This document shows, piece after piece, positions 23,807 to 34,129 of a stretch of 64,000 bases of DNA (positions are counted from its first letter, which is position 1; each line of letters begins with the position of its first letter). Origin of the DNA: Purshia tridentata (taxonomy: Eukaryota; Streptophyta; Magnoliopsida; Rosales; Rosaceae); contig QANT01003718.1 of the NCBI GenBank assembly GCA_003254885.1, positions 1 to 64,000 of the forward strand, given 5' to 3'. A model generated the notes under the pieces. It saw nothing but the letters and a program-made list of their open reading frames with translations, ran no database searches and was not told the DNA's origin. Position numbers and translations under genes: made by a program.

Positions 23807-25082
23807 AAAGCTTCTACTGAAATCAGAAGAGTAGGTTGATTACCATGTTCATATGCTAGCTTTGTGTGTGTTTTTTTTTTTTTACCTTTGAGTGATGTAC
23901 TTTTTATTTTGTTTTGAAGTGTAGTGTACTTGCTGGCTATTAAATAAAAGTGGGAATTTAACTTCCCTGTTTCTTAATTTCTATTTTCTATCTTTTCACA
24001 AAGTTCGATGAAATGGGACTAGTCTTTGTTTATTGTGCAATGCTCAATTTCGTCTTTGTTCATGAAAAATATTAATAAAAATGGTGGATTGAATGCATCA
24101 TTAATGGTTGAAATTTCTTGTACATCATCGAAAAGTCTGGAATTTATCTCTGACTTGCAGATTCGTTGATACATCATACATGTACATACTATACACATGG
24201 TGGCTAACCAAACTAATTGTCAAAACATATCTATGAACGAAACTCTTAGTATTGATTTTGTGTTTATGTCTAATCTAGGTTGAATCCTATAGAGTACAAC
24301 TCCATAGTCACTTGCTCCTCTCACTATACATGCATGCATGGGACGAATGCACAGTCGGGGCTACATGGGCTGTAGTTCACGCACAAATTTTTTTTTTATC
24401 CTCTTAGCTTGGTAATTAGAAAAAGTGAAAATTTTTCACTTTATGGTTGGTCCAAATCTAAGGGTTCCGTAAGCTAATTAGTAAAAATGAAAATTTGGTT
24501 TAGCACTAAATGGAACACTTTTTTCATTTAAATACTATTTGAAAAGCCAATACCAAATTTTTTACAATTTTGGGGCCAAAAATATCGTCCTTTGCGATAT
24601 TAAATAAGTGTTTGAGTTTGAATGACGAATGTCTAGACTCTAGACTATCATTGTTTAAACACCGAACTAGGTTTTTATAACTAATATAAAATTTAAATGC
24701 CAAACTAAAATTAAAATGAAAAATAAACCTTTCGGCCATTTGGTAATTCTCTTATAGGGTCATTTTCTTCAAGGGCTAGAAATGAAACTTAGCACTAGTG
24801 TCTGCTAATAAGCTGTACTAAATGAAAGTTACAAATGAAAAATACTAAACTTTTTTGCCATTTAATTAATTTCTGTCGACAACTGTACGTGAACTCATGA
24901 AGTTAGAATTCCACAAATTAAATAACACAAGTATGTGATTACAAAAGTTAGAATTCCACTAGAAGTTCACTCTCCTCACATATGTATCAAGTTCTTCAAT
25001 CTTTCCCCTGCAAAACGATACCATGAAACTTTAATTATAAAATACACAACAATAACACACTAGTAGTAGTACTGTACAATAA
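23807..25082. other. 3' flank of the broken RLP and duplicated spacer
   Basis: The first 150 bases are the likely 3' untranslated region; the words gctactgaaatcaaaagag recur near 27545 after the reduced RLP. Bases 24013-24330 and 24980-25080 repeat the spacer at 18465-19745. The part in between (24340-24970) is unique AT-rich DNA with no gene that I recognise. Confidence 0.55.
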
Positions 25083-25670
25083 GGCCGTTTGGATTCTTGA
25101 ATTGAATTTGGATTTGGATTTCAAATTTATGCATTTGAAATCCATGTAATTGAAATCTCTCGATTAAAATTTAATTGTTTGGATATAAAAGTTAAAGGTG
25201 AGAATTTTACAAAGTATTTCAATTAAAATTTTTTTTTTGACAATTTAAGAATTAAAAATAATAAAAAAGTCGTCAGAGGGTGGCCGGAAAATTTGCTGGA
25301 AAGTAGTTGGAAAAGTCGTTGGAGGGTGGCTGGAAAAGTCACCAAAAAGTTGCTTGAGGGTGGCCGGAAAAGTCACCGGAAAGTTGCCGGAGGTGGCTGG
25401 AAAAATCACCGGAAAGTCGTTGAAGGGTGACCGGCAGTGGTCGCTGGAAATTGTGGCCAAAAGTGAGGGGGAGAGAGAGAGTGGGATAGTGAGATTTCAA
25501 ATACTTAGTTTTAAAAGGTATTTGAAATTTATGGATTTAGCCATCTTAAATCCAAAATAGATTTGAGCCAAATCTAAATACACTCCTTTAAATTATTCTA
25601 AATAGGTGGATTTGGATTTGGAGAGCTCAAATTCAAATTCAAATCCAAATCACCCCCTATTCAAATGGGT
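25083..25670. mobile_element. MITE-like element with internal minisatellite
   Basis: The left end (ggccgtttggattcttgaat, then ttggatttggatttcaaatt) and the reverse complement of the right end (ggacccatttgaataggggg, then tgatttggatttgaatttga) form imperfect terminal inverted repeats. Inside, about 25275-25445, is a degenerate tandem repeat of gtggccggaaaagtcaccgg type. There is no transposase. It sits between two pieces of the duplicated cluster spacer. The target-site duplication is not clear, so the family is left open. Confidence 0.65.
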
Positions 25671-25679
25671 CCTAGATAA

Positions 25680-25835
25680 ATTCTACTAATACTATTGTTT
25701 CTGTGGCAATCAATGTCAAGCCAGAAAATGCATCTAATCCAGGTACCAGCTGAGTAGACTTGCGAACTTGTAAAATGGGCTGAGGACTTTGGAATTTCTA
25801 GACACTATTGATTTAATATGAGTGATTTATAAGCC
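25680..25835 (+). repeat. Orphan RLP promoter module, copy 2
   Basis: Same module as before the other RLP copies, including aaaatgggctgaggacttt and attgattta. No RLP start follows; instead AT-rich repeat DNA begins. An RLP copy has been lost here or was interrupted by the downstream repeat. Confidence 0.6.
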
Positions 25836-25849
25836 GGTCCAATTTTTTC

Positions 25850-26690
25850 TCCTTTCTTAGACTAATATTTTAATGCTTTTTTATTTTTGAGTAAGGTCCA
25901 AAAATATTATTCAAATGTTTTTAATTTAAAAAATGTGTAATATTATCCTAAAATTAATAATATGTAAATTTTAATATTATCCTAATATTATCATAATATT
26001 ATTCTAATTGTATATTACTTTAATATTATAATATTATATACTATATCCTAATTAATATTATCATATTATCCTATAATTAATTATAGGATTTAACTATATC
26101 AAACGAGCGATTGACTCTGGTTTGTAAATATATTTCAATTGTACCAATCAATCAATCGGCTTTAGTTTGTTGGCTTTTATGTTATGATTTAGCTCCAGGA
26201 TTTTGGGCTCCGCCTAAAATCCCAGAGCTAAATCCTAATATAACACCTCTATTGAACACATTCTATACCCTAGAAAGGAATGAGATGAAAAGATGGGATT
26301 TACCCTCAAACCTCAGGAAATGAAGCTTATATATATATATATATTTTTTTTATTTCTTCTCTTACTTGTTTGATTATTTTTTATAAGTTAATATATTTTT
26401 TATTATATAATATAAACAGATATTATCATTTATTATTTTAAATTAAAAAATATAAAACTAGATAATCTTGAATGTTTTTATTAAATATGTCTGAACATAT
26501 ATTATCTTTCATTTTTAAAATTAATTCGTATTGATTATCTTAATTTGAATAGATAATCTGAGTCAAAATTTTAAAAAATCTATTTTTTGGACCTCAGTCT
26601 AAAAAATTAGATTTAAGTATTAATTTAAATTTCTATATGGTTTTAGTATGAATGACCCTTCAAAATTGGACCTATTTCTAATTATTCCAT
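25850..26690. repeat. AT-rich repeat element, copy B
   Basis: The right-hand 231 bp (26458-26688) match the first 231 bases of the window. To the left are strongly AT-rich DNA with many taatattat words and a near-perfect hairpin at 26186-26234 (arms gatttagctccaggatttt and its near complement, 5-nt loop). It contains no coding frame of note. The left boundary is uncertain. It is a non-autonomous mobile element or LTR fragment. Confidence 0.6.
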
Positions 26691-26944
26691 TTAATGTTCA
26701 TTTACTTCACTTGTGGAAGTGGTCAGTATCTTTATGTCAAACTATATATTTTAGACTTTTATTTAATTATTTTTAAGGATACATCTTAAATATTAAACTC
26801 TAAACTCAAATACTTGCACTCCAATTCACTTGCTACTCACATACGTATCACGATAGCATAGAAACTTATAAAATACAACATTTTTTTGTTTACATTGAAA
26901 GGGATATAAAATCAACCTATCATAATCCTTAACTATAAAATACA

Positions 26945-27085
26945 ACTTTAACGCAATACTATTATTGATTTGGCAATAAAAGCCAAGCTAGAAAGTGGGC
27001 TGAGGACTTGGTATCTCTTAACACAATTGATTTTAATTAATATTCATTCTAGGCGCTGCCGGCCTCCTATATCACTTGTGGAGGT
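26945..27085 (+). repeat. RLP promoter module, copy 3
   Basis: Matches the other modules with ggcaataaaagccaagctag, gtgggctgaggacttgg and gcgctgccggcctcctat. It lies just upstream of the reduced RLP start at 27145, in the same position and orientation as for the other copies. Confidence 0.65.
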
Positions 27086-27144
27086 GGGCACTGGGCACTA
27101 AGCTTTCTGCTGCAAATTAAGAGCAAACAACAAAACCTTAAATT

Positions 27145-27521
27145 ATGGATATTGCTAATTATTTCCTCTTTTTCTTTTTGGCCTCGTCCTATTTACAGAC
27201 TAGTAAGCTCTGCTTTGGTACATGGACAAATTAATTAACCGGCCATTTGAAGGATCTAGTTTCAGTTGCTTAATTTTTTGGCATGTCCAGTACGATCTGG
27301 TTTAATTAGCAGAATCCAGAGCCCAAGGGGAAATGATAAACCATGTAAATTTTACAAATAAATTTACTTGCTCGTTAATCCCTAGTTAATAAAGTTAATA
27401 TGTATATTTTGAACAAGTCATGGAGGTATGCTTATTTTCAGTTTTGTGATGACATAAAAAATAAGGTAGCATTACCCTTGCATTGAAAGTGGCTCATTGG
27501 CAAAGGACATCTCAAGCTTGA
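27145..27521 (+). pseudogene. RLP reduced to its two ends
   Basis: The first 75 bases read like an RLP signal peptide (MDIANYFLFFFLASSYLQT), nearly the same as the start of the gene at 28973. From about 27411 the sequence matches the very end of that gene ([11 protein letters not shown], then KVAL). About 2.6 kb of LRR coding sequence is missing between, replaced by some 190 bp of AT-rich DNA. A promoter module precedes it and a matching 3' flank follows it. This is a deletion relic. Confidence 0.85.
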
Positions 27522-28214
27522 TTGGAAAAGGAAAATAAAAGCTGCTACTGAAATCAAAAGAGTAGCTAGATGGTATTTTTTTCTTTTTTTCTTTGAGTGA
27601 TGTACTGATGTGTGATGTACATACTTTTTTTTTTGTTTTTTTTTTCAAGTGTAGTTTACTTGCTGACAATTAAATAAAAGAGGAATTTAACTTCCCTATT
27701 TATTAATTTCTATTTTCTCACTTTTAATAAAGTATCGAATGAAGCCCAACTATAAACTCGTTAAACACAGAATCACGATTGTGCTCGATTTTTGTTGACC
27801 AGCTTAATTGCTTATGAACCAATTTGGAAATACCTCTTATATTTTTTAACTGAACCTTCATTTAATTATGCGAAGTAATGACCAACTCGGCTGGCTTGAC
27901 TGTTAAACTTGTTAACTTTGTGACGAGTTCAAGTATTTCAGTCAATGTTGAATTGTATCCTCAACCAGCCTAACATTGCCGTGACTTCCACAGTTGAGAC
28001 TTATGTATGCACACGCGGTTAGACTCATCATATTTTTTACTACAGATGCTTTGTTTGTCACATCACATATATGCAAGGCTTAATTGGAAAAAGTAAGCAT
28101 AACACGTGTGAAAGCAGCTGAAGTTGTTATGTATCATTCGGACCTTGGTTTTTTGTTTACTTTTGTTTGAATTTTTAATCTAAGCCATTATCTTATAAAT
28201 TTAATTCATAACTC
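27522..28214. other. 3' flank of the reduced RLP and spacer
   Basis: The first part repeats the 3' flank of the broken RLP (about 23803-23960), including gaatttaacttccct. The rest is unique DNA without a recognisable gene. Confidence 0.55.
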
Positions 28215-28524
28215 TAAGGCCTCATTTAGTGTCTAGAATTGGATTGAAAATGATAAATGGTAAATTCATGTGTGTTTAAGGAAAAAGATGGAGTGGTTTC
28301 TAACTTAAAGAAAGAATATGGAAAGAAAATGACTTAGCCACAAGGAAAATGTTAGCCTTGCTAATCCTCACCATTTTGAGGGGATTGGAAATGATAAGTT
28401 TTCTTTATAATTTATCTATCTTATTCCTATCTTCTTTCTTCAACTTAAAAATTTCTTTTTTAAATACACATAAATTTGTCACTTATCCTTTCCAATCCAA
28501 TCTTAAACACCAAACGAGGTCTAA
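28215..28524. mobile_element. Tourist-like (PIF/Harbinger) MITE, TSD TAA
   Basis: The element body is 28218-28521 (304 bp), flanked by TAA on both sides. The ends ggcctcatttagtgtctaga and, inverted, gacctcgtttggtgtttaag extend into terminal inverted repeats of about 100 bp that share gaattggattgaaaatgata-type sequence. It has no coding capacity. A 3-bp TWA target duplication and a GGCCT-type terminus are hallmarks of PIF/Harbinger MITEs. Confidence 0.85.
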
Positions 28525-28749
28525 GATTTGTAATATATAATTGCATACAAAACAAGTAAACATAAGTAAGCCAGAGAATTCAAGTCCATATGGAATACAC
28601 CACCAAACATTAACAAGTGGGCTTATATATATTTTCCTTTAACTTGCTCCTCAGCTTCTTCAATCTTTTCCATTGCAAAACGATACACCATGAAAACTTA
28701 TAAAATAAAACAGTACACTAGTGGGACGTACGTACTCCAAGTCTTACGT

Positions 28750-28920
28750 ACAATAAAAATATACAAGTCAAGCTAGAAAAAGCACTGCATATGCCTGCAG
28801 GCTGCACAGTAGACTTCTTGTAGATGAGGACTTGAATTAATCTCTGGAAACCATTGAAATTCAAATATATATATATATATATATTCATATTACGCGCTAC
28901 TCACCTCCTATAAAATCACT
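28750..28920 (+). repeat. RLP promoter module, copy 4, with TATA box
   Basis: Contains caagtcaagctagaaaa, gatgaggacttg and gcgctactcacctcctataa, and an AT microsatellite near 28864-28882. The TATAAAAT at 28909-28916 lies about 60 bp before the RLP start codon at 28973, a likely TATA box for that gene. Confidence 0.65.
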
Positions 28921-28972
28921 TGGATCAATAGGCAATCTCTGCTGCAAGTGCAAACAAATTAAACCTCAAATA

Positions 28973-31866
28973 ATGGACATGGCTCGTTATTTTCTCTTTC
29001 TGTTTTTGGCCTGTTCCTATGTAGAGGGTGATGGAGGTGCGAAATGCATTGCTAAGGAGAGACAAGCTCTTCTTGCATTTAGTAAAGATCTTATTGATGA
29101 TTCCGGTAGGCTTTCTTCTTGGGTGGGTCACGATTGCTGTCATTGGAAAGGAATTTCATGCAACAACCGTACCGGTCAAGTTACCACGATTGACCTTCGA
29201 AATACAAATAAGAGGTCTCACAATTTCTTGAGAGGTAAGATAAATCCTTCTTTACTTTACCTAAAGTATCTAAATTACCTAGATCTAAGCTGGAATGATT
29301 TCCAAGGCATTCCCATTCCTAATTTCTTTGGCCAGCTTGAGAATTTGAGGTATCTTGATATCTCCTCTGCATCATTTAAGGGAGACATTCCTCCTTCTCT
29401 TGGTAACTTGTCAAACTTGAACTATCTCGACCTTAGTAGTCGTTACCCATTCTTGCAAATACTTTCTGGCGGAAACTTGAATTGGCTTTCTGGTCTTTTT
29501 TCTTACAATACCTCAATCTCGGAGGAATATACCTTGGCAGGAATGAAGTAAGTTCAAGTTCAAGTTGGCTACATGTTGTTAGTAAGCTTCCTTCCTTATT
29601 GGAGTTACACTTAACTGCATGTGCAATTAAAAGCCTCCCACTCTCATTGCAGACCATTAGCTTCAGATCACTTTTGATCCTTGATCTCTCAGATAATTCA
29701 CTTAATTCTTCGCTTCCCAAATGGTTTTTTAATCTTACTAGCCTCAAACATCTTAATCTAAGCAAGAATTCAATCAGTGGTCCTATTCCTAGTGAATTTG
29801 CAAGCCTCAAATCTCTGGAACACCTTGATTTATCCTATAATGGCCTCCAAGGTCAAATTCCCAAATTCATTGGAAATTTGTGCAAACTAAAGATGTTGAG
29901 TTTTGCAAGCAACAAATTTGATGGGGGTATTCGAGATCTTTTGGCCGCCGGTTTCTCATATTGTGCAAATAACATGTTGGAATCCCTAGATTTGTCATCC
30001 AATAGGTTGAAAGGTGAATTGCCTGCAACCTTAGGGATGCTACAAAAGTTGCAGTTCCTTAACCTCTACAATAATAGTATGAATGGATCCATTCCTGAAA
30101 GTTTGGGACAACTCTCTGAGCTAGTTCACCTAAATTTGTCTTGGAATTCTTGGGAAGGCAATTTAACCCGAGCCCATTTCCTAAATCTCACAAGATTGCA
30201 ACATTTTGCAGTAGATACAAACCAACCCATGTCCCTCTTTTTCAACTTGGGTAATGAGTGGGTTCCTCCTTTCAAGCTTCACACAATTACCATTGAGAAC
30301 TGCCATGTAGGTCCTTCCTTTTCTACATGGCTTCAAGTTCAAACTGAACTATCCAGTGTCCACCTTAGCAGAACTGGAATCTCAGATTCTATACCAGAGG
30401 ATTGGTTTTTAAAGATATCTTCCCAACTCAAATATTTGAATTTATCTTACAACCAAATTCGTGGAAAGCTTCCATCCCAATTGAAATTTCCAAATTTACA
30501 GGTTATTGATTTGGGCCATAATGAATTTGAGGGCCTACTCCCACTGTGGTCCACCAATGCTAGCGTCCTTAATCTTGAAACCAATTTGTTTTTTGGGCCA
30601 ATTCCCTCAAATCTTGACCAATTATTTCCCAAATTGGAAGAATTGTATCTTTCCGAGAATCATTTGAATGGTACTATTACACCTTCTATTTGCAACATGC
30701 AAAACTTGAAAATCCTTTGCCTTAGGGACAATCAGTTGCATGGAGGGTTGCCTACAGAATGGAGTAATTTATGGAACGCAATAGTTCTTGTGGATGTGGC
30801 AAGCAACAATCTTTCTGGTAATATCCCCAGTTCAATGGGCTTTCTAAGTTCTCTTCTTACATTAGATTTGAACAACAATAGCTTTGGAGGCGAAATTCCT
30901 TCTTCCTTGAAAAGTTGTTTCTCTTTGGTGCATCTTGATCTTGGAGACAACAAATTCATTGGAAGTGTACCCTTTTGGATAGGTTCAAGCTTATCCCAGT
31001 TGTCTATGCTACGATTGCGATCCAACCTTCTAAGCGGACATATCCCCCAACAATTGTGCTCTCTTCTCAACCTTCGTGTCCTAGACCTTGGTCGCAACAA
31101 CTTTTCAGGTACTATTCCCACATGTTTGAAAGACATGACTTCTTTGGTTGATGGTAATTTCACTGCTGTGGACAGTGGTGGTTATCTTCGGCAAACCACA
31201 TTGACTTTGAAAGGAGGAGAACTTGTGTATAACAAGACTCTTGATTTGGTATATATCATTGATCTATCGTCAAATAATTTAGAAGGTGAAATCCCTCAAG
31301 AAATAACTAGCCTCCTTGAATTGGGTACCTTGAACTTGTCAAGAAATCAATTAAGTGGGAATATTCCTTCAAAGATTGGAGACTTGAAATTGTTACAAAC
31401 TCTTGATCTCTCATATAATAACCTTTCAGGACAGATTGCTCAAAGCTTGTCTTCTTTAACCATGCTGTCTCATTTGAACTTGTCTCATAACAACTTGTCT
31501 GGAAGGATTCCTTCGAGCATCCAACTACAAACACTTAATGATGATCCATTCATTTACGCGGGTAATCCATCATTGTGCGGAGTTCCTCTTTCAACTATGT
31601 GCCCTGGAGATCACCCACATGAGAGACCAACTCATCCTGCTAATGATGCAAAAGACAAGGAAGATGAAAATGATAAAGGACTACTTTGGTTTTATGTCAG
31701 CATCGGACTTGGCTTTACTCTAGGCTTTTGGAGCGTTTGTGGCACTCTACTTGTGAACAAGTCATGGAGGTATGCTTATTTTCATTTCTTTGACAACATC
31801 AAAGATAAGGTAGCATTAACAGTTGCATTAAAAGTGGCTCGTTGGCAAAGGACATCTCAAGCTTAA
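28973..31866 (+). CDS. LRR receptor-like protein, EIX2-like, with one frameshift
   Basis: Two overlapping frames, 28973-29551 and 29482-31866, together cover a complete kinase-less receptor-like protein of about 965 residues. Order: signal peptide ([20 protein letters not shown]), LRRNT with ERQALLAF and [10 protein letters not shown], about 25 LRRs, the Cys-rich cap ([18 protein letters not shown]), an acidic spacer, a membrane helix ([20 protein letters not shown]) and a short basic tail (ARWQRTSQA). The frames switch at 29500-29503, in a T6-C-T2 context where sibling sequences have one more base. If real, translation stops after 192 residues; if a sequencing error, the gene is intact. The rest of the 2.4-kb frame has no stop, which favours recent breakage or error. 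EIX2-type RLPs sense microbial proteins and signal through SOBIR1/BAK1. Confidence 0.82.
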
Positions 31867-32604
31867 CAACTACAAGACTTGATATTCATTACTAAGTTTT
31901 GATTGTTTTTCTATCTTTCATGTGATGTGTGATGCTTTTTGTTTTTCGTTTTTGTTTTTGTAAATTTGTAACGTACTTATTGGTGGCTATTCAATAAATC
32001 AATGAATAATGAAAGCTGTAAGCCTTTCAAAAACTTGGACATCTTACTTGATGAGGAACCCAACTTTTGTTTTTGGGCTTGAATGTGCAGTCCAAATTAT
32101 CACCTACTTCTCAGAGTCGGTAAATAGGAGAAAACAAAACAAAAAATCAAATAAACCTTCTACAATGTTCACCAACAAAAAAGCCTTCTAGTACACCAAG
32201 CATTTTCTTATCTGGAAGGAGAGGATCTAATTCTTTAATGAAACTACCAGTTTCACAATCCTAATTACAGTTTACAATTAAATAAATCAAATGCTTTATT
32301 GGGTAAAGAAAGTTGTATTAGATTTCGTGAAAGTCAATATTTTTCAAAATAAAAAACTAAAGGAATAATAATTATCAAACTCTACATGCTGGCATGTCAT
32401 CTCCATCTGCAAAGGTACTGCTTCCCACGTAGTCCTCAACTAATTAATAATGCACTCAATCATATTCAAATATTTTTCTAAATATAAGCGCAATACCATG
32501 CAATATATAAACCAAAGGCATGTTAATCAAGTAATTGGAAGGAAAACGCAGCATAGTCTTTCGTTTTGGGCAGTCTATAGTTCAATTCTGCACAAGAATT
32601 AACC
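31867..32604. other. RLP 3' flank and peroxidase promoter
   Basis: Starts with the RLP 3' untranslated region. A TATA-like caatatataa at 32501-32510 lies about 95 bp upstream of the peroxidase start codon. No other gene is visible. Confidence 0.5.
32501..32510 (+). promoter_or_regulatory. Probable TATA box of the peroxidase gene
   Basis: The word caatatataa stands about 95 bp before ATG 32605. Position and sequence fit a plant TATA box; this is otherwise untested. Confidence 0.4.
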
Positions 32605-34129
32605 ATGAATCCCAATATTGTGTCCTTCCTCCTTATCCTCCTTGTTGTTCACTTAAATCCATCTTCATCATACCCAGAAGACCACCATGAAGAAGCACGT
32701 GAATCCTGGAAGGGTGATATAACTCTAACAAATCCAACACTGCCAGAGAATTTGCCCTTTGGAGACTTTCTTTCCTTTGGTTACTACCAAAGGAGTTGCC
32801 CAGACCTTGAAGGCATTATCAATAGAAAAGTGAAGGAATGGCTTAAGGAGGACTACAGCTTAGCTGCCAGCCTCATCAGGTTGCACTTCCATGATTGTGC
32901 CATCAGGGTAAGAACTAATGCTTAACACTATTACTTGTAACGCTAAAGTAATCACATTGTTAGAACACATTAGCTAACCTCATTATGTGACATACAAATT
33001 TCACTTCTTGCATAAATTATTTTGTCTACTTGTTAATAAGACCTATCAACTGTCACGTTATGTGATCACTAAAATATATAATTATTATAATATTAATTCA
33101 GTCAAAATTATTATGAATTGCAAATTTTTTAGAATTTGTGTATTCATTCGTAGTTTGCGATACCTGTAGGGATGTGATGCCTCCATCTTATTAAACCATG
33201 AAGGGAGTGAGAGGACATCCATGATCAGCAAGACATTAAAAGGGTTTGAAGTGATAGATGATATTAAAGCAGAGGTTGAGAAGAAGTGCCCAAAAACAGT
33301 ATCTTGTGCAGACATTTTGACTGCGGCTACCAGAGATGCTACTGTTGCAGCTGGAGGTCCATACTGGATGGTTCCATATGGGAGGAGGGATGGACGAGTT
33401 TCTATTGCCAAGGAAGCTGAAATGGTGCCAATGGGTCATGAAAACATCACTGCTTTGGTTGAGTTTTTTCAATCACAGGGCTTGACTGTGATTGATTTGG
33501 TTGTTCTCTCAGGTATGAACCAACTAGTCATTTCTCTCAGGTATGAACCAACTAGTCATTTAAACAAGAGTTAGCCTTGTTAATAATTTAGATTAACAGT
33601 GGGACAACATAATATGCCTTTAACAATATTAAAAATAACAGCCTACCTAATAAAAGAAAATTTTCCTTTCAATTAAAACACTGATCTGACTGCCCTTTAT
33701 TGCAATCAATGATTTTCTGCAGGGGCACACACCATAGGAAGGTCTTCATGTGCTTCCGTACAAAACAGGATCTTTAATTTCAGTGGAACTGGCAAGCCCG
33801 ATCCATCCTTGGATGAAAAATACTTAAACTACTTGAAAAGAAAATGCAGATGGGGGTCAGACTATGTTGATCTTGATGCTAAAACTCCAAACACCTTTGA
33901 CAGTGCCTACTTCACTAATCTGCAGAAGAAGATGGGACTTTTATCCACAGATCAATTGTTGTATTCTGATTCAAGGACCTCACCTCTTGTCAGTGCTTTG
34001 GCTCACCAACCCTCACTCTTCTTCTACCAGTTTGCAGTGTCCATGGCCAAATTAGGGAATATTCAAGTCCTCACTGGTCAAAATGAAGGAGAAATAAGAA
34101 CCAACTGCAGTTTTGTCAACTCCTATTAA
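32605..34129 (+). CDS. PER7: Class III peroxidase, peroxidase 7-like
   Basis: Three exons, 32605-32907, 33170-33512 and 33723-34129, give 350 residues. The signal peptide (MNPNIVSFLLILLVVHL) points to secretion to the cell wall or vacuole. The distal haem pocket RLHFHDC has Arg92, His96 and Cys98. The calcium site GCDASILL and conserved CPKTVSCADIL follow. The proximal haem ligand is His218 in VLSGAHTIGR. All catalytic residues and the usual cysteines are present. The long N-terminal extension before FGYYQRSCPDLE and CRWGSDYVDLD resemble Arabidopsis peroxidase 7. It should oxidise phenolics with hydrogen peroxide, for example in lignin or suberin formation. Exon 2 ends at a splice donor duplicated 28 bp downstream; only the first donor keeps the frame. 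A relic of this gene lies at 19120. Confidence 0.93.
33503..33560 (+). repeat. 28-bp tandem duplication across a splice donor
   Basis: The word tctctcaggtatgaaccaac, continuing tagtcatt, occurs twice head to tail, with donors at 33513 and 33541. Only the upstream donor joins exon 3 in frame, since 28 is not a multiple of three. The second donor is identical in its immediate context. Confidence 0.9.

Noticed and set aside
24340-24970. Possible gene between the spacer repeats
   Set aside because: Only a 71-residue frame without a domain; AT-rich and no splice-consistent exons.
26186-26234. microRNA precursor
   Set aside because: The hairpin is short with a tiny loop and lies inside a repeat element; it lacks the extended stem of a plant microRNA precursor.
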